In this document: in pieces, positions 1 through 4,490 of the stretch
Numbering within the stretch: the first letter of the stretch is position 1
How the letters are laid out: each line of letters begins with the position of its first letter
NCBI GenBank assembly: GCA_023389535.1
Contig: JAEWEH010000175.1
Location: forward strand, 1-5,594
DNA from: Pseudomonadota bacterium
GTDB taxonomy: Bacteria > Pseudomonadota > Gammaproteobacteria > Burkholderiales > Burkholderiaceae_B
Reading direction: 5' to 3'
Length of the DNA: 5,594 bases
Notes under the pieces: generated by a model
What the model was told of the DNA's origin: nothing
The model's input: only the letters and a program-made list of their open reading frames with translations
Databases searched by the model: none
Program-made: the position numbers and the translations under genes

Positions 1-94
1 CAGATATGCAAGGCCAGTCGTTTTTTGCCGTGTACTCAAGGAGGCGCGGCGCTTAGGGCGTTGGGCGGGGCTTATTATGTATAAACACCCGGAC
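1..94 (+). other. Left edge: no assigned gene; possible tail of a convergent plus-strand gene
   Basis: All three plus-strand frames are open from the left edge, stopping at 54-56 (TAG), 82-84 (TAA) and 107-109 (TGA), so a gene entering from the left could end here, just before the candidate terminator. I cannot choose a frame or recognise a product from fewer than 36 codons. There is no ATG on the minus strand that would begin a further operon gene. An AT-rich patch (71-86) stands out from the GC-rich surroundings, but I see no convincing -35/-10 spacing. Confidence 0.2.
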
Positions 95-123
95 ACAAAC
101 GCCGGCTGAGGCTGGCGTCTTGT
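95..123. terminator. Candidate bidirectional intrinsic terminator downstream of the operon
   Basis: The arms 95-106 and 111-123 pair around a TGAG loop (107-110): an eight-pair GC-rich core containing one G-T wobble, extended by five A-T/C-G pairs past a single bulged C. On the plus strand it is followed by TACATTTTT; on the minus strand the core is followed by TTTGTGT. It lies 61 bases beyond the Bug stop codon. A separate run of seven T on the minus strand (169-163), only 15 bases past the stop, has no strong stem before it. The T-tracts are imperfect, so termination in either direction is plausible but unproven. Confidence 0.5.
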
Positions 124-184
124 TACATTTTTGTGCACCGTCAGCACACTAGTGAATTCTGCAAAAAAAGCCCCTTAGGTGATG

Positions 185-1159
185 CTACTTTTGCTTGGCG
201 CCGGCCAAATCGACTACCTTGCCCCAGACACGCTGTTCGTTCTTTACGAACGCCATCAGCTCGGAGCGGTCCATGTTCATCGGCGTGAATCCCAGTCCCG
301 CCAGCTGCTTCTCGACATCGGGCAAAGCCAGAATCTCGCGCACTTCTTTCGACAAGCGGTCCAAGATGGCGGGCGGCGTGCCGTGCGGCGCCATCAAGGT
401 CATCCACGACTGCATGCTGAAATCCACCCCTTGCTCTTTGATGGTGGGCGTATCGGGCAATTGCGGGATGCGCTGGGCCGATGTCACCGCGATTGCCCTT
501 ACCCGTCCGGCGTCCAGCTGTGGCTGCAGCACGCTGATGGAATCCGCCGTCAGATCGATGCGGCCTGCCGCCAGATCCGTCAACGCCGCCACCCCGCCCT
601 TATAGGGCGCGTGCGTCATAGTGATGCCGGCGGCTGCGTCAAAACCGGCGACAAGCAGGTGCTGGGTACCCCCTGTACCGCTCGACCCATAGAACAAAGG
701 GGTGCCGCGCGTGCGCGTGGCTTCGATCAATGACGGTATATCTTTGATCGGCGAATTCGCCGGCACCACGAAGGCCATGGGCACGCCGACCAGCGGCGCC
801 ACGGCATCCAGGTCATCCAGCGTGTAGGGTACGGAGTTCAGCACAGCCGGCGCAATCACCAAAGGTCCGGGCGAACCGAAAATCAAAGTATAGCCATCGG
901 CCGGCTGCTTGACGCCATGCGCGGTGCCGATAGTGCCCCCCGCGCCGGGCCGGTTGTCGACGATGATTGGCTGCCCCAGCCTCTGGCTGAGACGCTCGCC
1001 GACCATCCTGGTAACGATATCGGATGAGTTGCCTGCCGCAAACGGGACGATGATAGTGATGGGGCGCTCGGGATACTTCGCTTGCGCATGAACGGACACT
1101 GGCAGCACGCAGGCTGCCGCAGCCAAGGCCAGATGCTTCAGGGTTGTGAGCAAACGCAT
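185..1159 (-). CDS. Bug family (TctC-type) periplasmic substrate-binding protein
   Basis: A 324-residue periplasmic receptor of the Bug family, the solute-binding component of tripartite tricarboxylate transporters (TTT), which bind small carboxylates, amino acids or related compounds. Residues 1-25 are a signal peptide: basic MRLLTTLK, a hydrophobic core, and a cleavage site after VHA (23-25) or AQA (25-27). The mature protein begins with the family signature YPERPITIIVPFAAG (29-43), then NSSD (44-47) in the first ligand loop, VDNRPGAGG (67-75), DGYTL (88-92), APYKGG (184-189) and LPDTPT (234-239). Length is typical. No TctA or TctB membrane gene is present here, so it must use a transporter encoded elsewhere, or act as a sensor; large numbers of such orphan receptors are characteristic of Bordetella and relatives. 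As last gene of the operon it probably binds the compound, or a relative of it, that the enzymes degrade. The ligand cannot be told from the sequence. Confidence 0.95.
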   Translation of the reverse strand: MRLLTTLKHLALAAAACVLPVSVHAQAKYPERPITIIVPFAAGNSSDIVTRMVGERLSQRLGQPIIVDNRPGAGGTIGTAHGVKQPADGYTLIFGSPGPLVIAPAVLNSVPYTLDDLDAVAPLVGVPMAFVVPANSPIKDIPSLIEATRTRGTPLFYGSSGTGGTQHLLVAGFDAAAGITMTHAPYKGGVAALTDLAAGRIDLTADSISVLQPQLDAGRVRAIAVTSAQRIPQLPDTPTIKEQGVDFSMQSWMTLMAPHGTPPAILDRLSKEVREILALPDVEKQLAGLGFTPMNMDRSELMAFVKNEQRVWGKVVDLAGAKQK

Positions 1160-1166
1160 GATGTCT

Positions 1167-1173
1167 CTCCTTT
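1167..1173 (-). promoter_or_regulatory. Strong ribosome binding site of the Bug gene
   Basis: AAAGGAG on the minus strand, 7 bases before the ATG at 1159. It sits in an AT-rich patch (TTTATATGCAGGTAAATAAA) that follows the GC hairpin, so the site is probably unstructured and well translated, in keeping with the high level usually needed for periplasmic receptors. It confirms the chosen start, which also gives a complete signal peptide. Confidence 0.8.
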
Positions 1174-1190
1174 ATTTACCTGCATATAAA

Positions 1191-1213
1191 GGCGCCACAC
1201 GCCGGGCGGCGCC
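1191..1213 (-). other. Intergenic GC hairpin followed by a short T-rich run, between MmgE/PrpD and Bug genes
   Basis: Two copies of the self-complementary hexamer GGCGCC (1208-1213 and 1191-1196) are separated by 11 bases and can form a 6-bp all-GC stem; on the minus strand the stem is followed directly by TTTATAT. This resembles a weak terminator or an mRNA-stabilising or processing hairpin at the gene junction. It lies 31 bases upstream of the Bug start and ahead of its ribosome binding site, so it could change the ratio of the two products. The T-run is interrupted and too short to call a true terminator. Confidence 0.35.
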
Positions 1214-1234
1214 CAGTCCGCCACGCAATCGCGT

Positions 1235-2662
1235 TTACACGTAGGGGGATAAGCCGCTCAAATCCGCCTCGCGTTCAATCGATTGCAAGTAGCGCAACAA
1301 CGCTTCGGTCTTTTGCTCCGGCCACTTCGCAAGCCCCATCAGCGTTCGGAATTTGCGATCGCGGTCGGCGGGCGTCATGGGTACTTCCGGCTCCCCCGTC
1401 GGCCAATCGACCGCCTGCTCGACCGTCCGCCCATCACGCAACGCAACGGCGATAACCGTACCCCATTTATCGGGGAAGCCCTTGTCCAGCTCGTCATCCG
1501 GCACGACATCGACCAGGCTCATGGCCTGCCGGATCTCCGGTTCGTCGCGGTAGACCAATGGATGGGCGGCATCCAGCAAGTCCCACAAACCCTCGCGCCC
1601 CTTCACCAGCGCTACGGCAATGTTGAACTGCACGGAGAATCGCGTGCCCTGCAAGGCTTTGTCGCCTTCCCAGGGACAAGGGTCGTTGACAAGATTGGCG
1701 CCCGTCCTCAAGACGCGGGCGTTGACGCGCTGCACATCGGCGGCGGTAAATCCATGCTGCCGACGCAGACTCAATATGGCGTCCATGGCGGGATGGCAAT
1801 AGCGGCAGCCGGAATAGGCCTTCTGCGAGACCTCCATGACCTTCCAGCGCTCACCCAGGCCGTCGGTCAGCCGGTGGGGGTGCCGTTCGCCCTCTCCATA
1901 TAACGCCATGAAACCCCGCCGGTTCTCGACGACATCGGTCGGTCCGGTAAAGCCTTGCTCGGCCAGCAGCGCCGCGATCACGCCCGATTTGGCCGCGTGG
2001 CCGCAATTGAAGTCTTTGGTCATGGCGCGCTCGGCCAGGTGCGCAAAGTTTCCGCAAGCCTGCGCCCCAGCAGTTCCCAGCGCCCAGGCCGATTGCTGCG
2101 CATCCAATCCCAATAGGCGGGCGGCGACCATGGCCGCGCCGAAGGTCATCATGGTGCCGCTGGAATGCCAGCCTTTGAGATAGTGCCCAGGCATGACGGA
2201 TTCGCCGATCCGCAGCGCCACCTCGTAACCCGCCACGGCCGCGGTCAACAATTCCTTGCCCGATACATTCTTATGCTGACCGATGGCCAGCGCGCTGGCA
2301 TGGATACTGTCGCCGGGATGAGCCATGGTCAGGCGATGCGTATCGTCCAGTTCCATCATGTGCCCGAGCGATCCATTGACCATGGCCGCCCAGGGCGGCG
2401 CCACGCGAATGCCCGTACCGACGATGCTGGACTGCGGCGGTCCGCCCATGCTCTGGGCAAAACGGATCAGCCGTTGCGCCGGGTCCTCGTGGGCGGCAGG
2501 GATTACCGTGCTGATGTAATCGACCAATAGTTCCTTGGTCCGCTCCGTCACCTCTTTCGGAATGTCCTCGTACTTCAGTTGCGCGCCAAAAGACGCCAGC
2601 GCCCGCGTTGCTCCCCGGGCTTCGGGATAAGGTTCGTTCGGGTCGTGTCTCTTCTCCACCAT
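1235..2662 (-). CDS. MmgE/PrpD family protein (2-methylcitrate dehydratase / cis-aconitate decarboxylase superfamily)
   Basis: A 475-residue cytoplasmic enzyme of the family that includes 2-methylcitrate dehydratase PrpD, cis-aconitate decarboxylase and iminodisuccinate epimerase. These enzymes abstract a proton next to a carboxylate, without a metal as far as is known for cis-aconitate decarboxylase. Family marks are NGSLGH..ELDDTH (96-109) followed by HPGD (115-118), the loop GWHSSGTMMTFGAA (164-177), MTK..N.GHAAKSG (214-227), and K281 with GCRYCHPAMDAI (285-296). By position, H115, H166 and K216 should match catalytic H103, H159 and K207 of human cis-aconitate decarboxylase; this alignment is from memory. 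Length is normal and there is no disruption. It lies 78 bases after the flavoprotein gene and 75 before the Bug gene, same strand. It is too generic to call PrpD: no 2-methylcitrate synthase or methylisocitrate lyase gene is nearby. The neighbouring C-N oxidising enzyme makes an amino- or iminodicarboxylate substrate worth considering. Family certain, reaction open. Confidence 0.93.
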   Translation of the reverse strand: MVEKRHDPNEPYPEARGATRALASFGAQLKYEDIPKEVTERTKELLVDYISTVIPAAHEDPAQRLIRFAQSMGGPPQSSIVGTGIRVAPPWAAMVNGSLGHMMELDDTHRLTMAHPGDSIHASALAIGQHKNVSGKELLTAAVAGYEVALRIGESVMPGHYLKGWHSSGTMMTFGAAMVAARLLGLDAQQSAWALGTAGAQACGNFAHLAERAMTKDFNCGHAAKSGVIAALLAEQGFTGPTDVVENRRGFMALYGEGERHPHRLTDGLGERWKVMEVSQKAYSGCRYCHPAMDAILSLRRQHGFTAADVQRVNARVLRTGANLVNDPCPWEGDKALQGTRFSVQFNIAVALVKGREGLWDLLDAAHPLVYRDEPEIRQAMSLVDVVPDDELDKGFPDKWGTVIAVALRDGRTVEQAVDWPTGEPEVPMTPADRDRKFRTLMGLAKWPEQKTEALLRYLQSIEREADLSGLSPYV

Positions 2663-2670
2663 TGCTCTCT

Positions 2671-2676
2671 CTCCTT
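2671..2676 (-). promoter_or_regulatory. Strong ribosome binding site of the MmgE/PrpD gene
   Basis: AAGGAG on the minus strand, 8 bases before the ATG at 2662, followed by the purine-rich AGAGAG. It gives this gene its own strong translation start after the 78-base spacer. I see no convincing -35/-10 pair in the spacer, so the gene is most likely transcribed from the upstream operon promoter. Confidence 0.8.
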
Positions 2677-2690
2677 GCTTGCTGGAACGA

Positions 2691-2744
2691 CTATGGACAG
2701 CTGCTGTTCATGCGCAGGATGGCCGGCTCGTTGCGTCCGGTCAT
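2691..2744 (-). other. 17-codon mini-ORF coupled by ATGA to the HcnB-like gene
   Basis: The stop TGA of the HcnB-like gene is embedded in ATGA, and this ATG opens a frame of 17 codons (MTGRNEPAILRMNSSCP) ending in TAG. The ATGA junction is a classic translational-coupling arrangement, but the upstream Shine-Dalgarno match is weak (AAGG about 12 bases away). I do not recognise the peptide. It could be a chance frame in a 78-base spacer, a short coupling or leader peptide, or the eroded start of a gene once located here. No function is claimed. Confidence 0.2.
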
Positions 2745-4186
2745 GATGCTGAAACGCCTTGCGGATCAGCAGATGAGTGAAGCCGGTCGCCCTGGACGGG
2801 CTGGCCGATCAAGGCGCCCACGGTGAGCGGCTTGAAAGGCGCGCGCGGCCGCAAAGGATCGATCGCATCGACGGGCACACCCCGCTCTGCGGCGATCAAC
2901 GCGGCCACCGTCGTGCTGCACAGCCGGCCCTGACAAGGCCCCATGCCGGCGCGCAAGAATGCCTTGATCTGATTGGGGCCGGTAGCGCCCAGCTTCACCG
3001 CCTTTCGTATTTGGCCCGCGGTCACCTCTTCACAGCGGCAGACCACGGTATCGTCGGCTAACGCTGCCGCGGCATGTGGCGTCGGCGCATAAAGCGTATC
3101 CAGGAAGGGACGCAGCGCGGTCGCCCTCGAGAGCGCCTGCAAAGATGACGACGCCTGCGCATCGCGCTGCGCGGCCGTGATGGCACGCAGCCGGTACGCG
3201 GCATCCAGCGCCGCCAGTGCGCCGCGCGCCACGCCCGCCTGCCAGCCTGCAATGCCGCCGCCGTCGCCGGCAATGGCGACCTGGGAATGGCTGCTTGCCC
3301 CCCATGCATCGACCGCGGGCGCCCAGTACTGCTGCGCTTCGTGCCATCGATGCGCCAGCCCCAGGGCCCGGCTGATATGGGTCGAGGGAATGACCCCGTC
3401 ATGAAGCAGCACAGTACTGCAAGGGATCTCGCCGCCCTCCCAGGACAGGCCGCGCGCCTGTTCATCGCCCAGGACACGCAGGCCCTCGGCGTGCCGCAGC
3501 ACGTTCAATCCCTTGCGGCGCGCCTCGCGCATCAAGTCCATGCCCTCGCGCAGCAGCGGCAGCCCCCGCCACCATCCACCCGCCCGACAGGCCCGCCAGA
3601 TACGGCCCGCGGGCGTCGTTTCAATGAAATGCAGATCCTGGACGCCGGCACGCAGCAGTTGCACGGCAATCAGCCAGCACAAAGGCCCCTGGCCGGCGAT
3701 CGCCGTCGGCCCATGCGGCACGGCGCCCGATGTCTTAAGCAGAATCTGGGCGGCTCCCGCAGTCATGACACCGGGCAAAGTCCAGCCCGGAACAGGCATG
3801 GGCCGTTCCTGGGCGCCGGTCGCCAGCAGCACCCGCCGCGTCGTGCATTCCTGCGACACCCCGTCCTTCAGGAAGGACAGCACGGCCGGATCCGGGGCGG
3901 CGCCCTCTGACGATGCCAGTTCGATATGCCAGACGGTCGAACGCGGAAAATACTGAATACCGGAATTGCCATGGAACCGTTCGGCCAGCTTGCGGCCTTC
4001 ATCCGCATGGCTCCCGCGCAGCACAGGGTCCACCCCGGCGGATTCGATGGCCCGAAATACCTGGCCGCCCACGGCAGGCTGTTCGTCCATGACCGCTACG
4101 CGCAACCCGGCGCCTGAGGCGGCGATCGCCGCCGACATCCCCGCCGGGCCGGCGCCTATGACCAGCAAATCGAACTCACCCATCAT
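2741..4186 (-). CDS. FAD/NAD(P)-binding oxidoreductase with C-terminal [2Fe-2S] domain (HcnB/OoxA-like)
   Basis: A 481-residue flavoprotein subunit of the same dehydrogenase complex. GAGPAG (11-16) binds FAD, ATGAQERP (122-129) is the second flavin-contact segment, GQGP (165-168) is a divergent second dinucleotide motif, and GDGGGIAG (307-314) closes the FAD domain. The C-terminal part has C383-x-C385 and C418-x4-C423, in the context CRCEEVT and GMGPCQGRLC, the four-cysteine BFD-like [2Fe-2S] domain found in HcnB, OoxA and D-hydroxyproline dehydrogenase subunits. The start is set at the first of two adjacent ATGs (4186 and 4183), supported by AGGAG/GGAG just upstream; a GTG seven codons earlier is unlikely. 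The overlap with the small ferredoxin gene is 11 bases (8 if the second ATG is used). The stop TGA forms ATGA with a 17-codon ORF. The whole subunit looks intact, with all iron ligands present. Substrate unknown: HCN synthase, opine oxidase and hydroxyproline dehydrogenase are all formally possible. Confidence 0.92.
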   Translation of the reverse strand: MMGEFDLLVIGAGPAGMSAAIAASGAGLRVAVMDEQPAVGGQVFRAIESAGVDPVLRGSHADEGRKLAERFHGNSGIQYFPRSTVWHIELASSEGAAPDPAVLSFLKDGVSQECTTRRVLLATGAQERPMPVPGWTLPGVMTAGAAQILLKTSGAVPHGPTAIAGQGPLCWLIAVQLLRAGVQDLHFIETTPAGRIWRACRAGGWWRGLPLLREGMDLMREARRKGLNVLRHAEGLRVLGDEQARGLSWEGGEIPCSTVLLHDGVIPSTHISRALGLAHRWHEAQQYWAPAVDAWGASSHSQVAIAGDGGGIAGWQAGVARGALAALDAAYRLRAITAAQRDAQASSSLQALSRATALRPFLDTLYAPTPHAAAALADDTVVCRCEEVTAGQIRKAVKLGATGPNQIKAFLRAGMGPCQGRLCSTTVAALIAAERGVPVDAIDPLRPRAPFKPLTVGALIGQPVQGDRLHSSADPQGVSAS

Positions 4187-4490
4187 GGCGCTCCGCTCCT
4201 GATACACCGCGCGCGCCTTGCTGTGTGTCGACGCGCATGCCCTCCTCGGCCATCACCATGCATGCCTGCTGATTGGGCATGCCATCGATCGTCGCCAGAC
4301 AATCGAAGCACACGCCCATCATGCAATAAGGCAGACGCGGCGCCCCGGTCACCGGCGTACGGCGTATATAAGGCAAGCCCAAGGCCAGCACCGCTACGGC
4401 CACCGTGGCCCCGGCCGGCACGGTCACCGGTTGGCCATCGATCGAAAGATGGACGGTAGCCGGCCTGACATCGGTACGCAGGTCATACAT
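4176..4490 (-). CDS. Small (2Fe-2S)-binding protein, HcnA-like subunit
   Basis: A 104-residue ferredoxin-like subunit expected to relay electrons between the flavin subunits encoded on either side. The cysteines C56, C61, C64 and C77 form C-x4-C-x2-C-x12-C, the plant-type [2Fe-2S] ligand pattern; the segment SIDGQPVTVPAGATV (16-30) resembles the beta-grasp N-terminus of such proteins. Its length is close to HcnA of the HCN synthases and to the gamma subunit of D-hydroxyproline dehydrogenase. The start ATG (4490-4488) sits inside the end of the upstream gene (8-base overlap), and GGAG at 4504-4501 lies 10 bases before it. The stop TGA is in turn overlapped by the next gene. This position between two flavoprotein genes argues for one complex made in fixed ratio by coupled translation. 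It carries no signal peptide. Family and cofactor are confident; the reaction is inferred from neighbours. Confidence 0.93.
   Translation of the reverse strand: MYDLRTDVRPATVHLSIDGQPVTVPAGATVAVAVLALGLPYIRRTPVTGAPRLPYCMMGVCFDCLATIDGMPNQQACMVMAEEGMRVDTQQGARGVSGAERHDG
4191..4200 (-). promoter_or_regulatory. Ribosome binding site that sets the start of the HcnB-like gene
   Basis: On the minus strand the bases read AGGAGCGGAG. AGGAG (4200-4196) lies 9 bases before the ATG at 4186, and GGAG (4194-4191) lies 7 bases before the ATG at 4183, so each of the tandem ATGs has a well-spaced site. A GTG start at 4207 would leave both sites inside the coding region. The site lies within the 3' end of the ferredoxin gene, consistent with coupled translation. 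Confidence 0.7.

Noticed and set aside
38..44. AAGGAGG on the plus strand, a perfect Shine-Dalgarno match
   Set aside because: No ATG or GTG follows within a usable distance, and the frames stop within a few dozen codons; chance match.
61..86. Possible plus-strand promoter (TTGGGC ... TATAAA)
   Set aside because: The spacing is about 13 bases rather than 16-18, and no plus-strand gene follows.
147..159. CACTAGTGAATTC (adjacent SpeI and EcoRI sites), similar to a common cloning-vector polylinker
   Set aside because: The 13 bases match from memory, but the flanks do not continue as vector sequence and the DNA on both sides fits a natural operon end. A chance match is the simplest reading; a vector screen would settle it.
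179..733. Plus-strand open frame of 184 codons at the operon end
   Set aside because: Antisense to the Bug gene, whose signal peptide and family motifs are unmistakable; no ribosome site and no recognisable motif.
1108..1119. Lipobox-like AAAC (residues 14-17) in the Bug signal peptide
   Set aside because: The -3 position is Ala rather than the usual Leu, and good signal peptidase I sites (VHA, AQA) follow at the length normal for Bug proteins, so a soluble periplasmic protein is more likely than a lipoprotein.
3287..3910. Plus-strand open frame of 207 codons
   Set aside because: Fully antisense to the HcnB-like gene. The product is rich in Arg, Pro, Gln and His without domain motifs, the usual look of a shadow frame.
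4187..4207. GTG at 4207 as start of the HcnB-like gene
   Set aside because: It would add seven residues unlike the family's N-terminus, would place the good ribosome sites (4200-4191) inside the coding region, and has no better site upstream than the tandem ATGs have.
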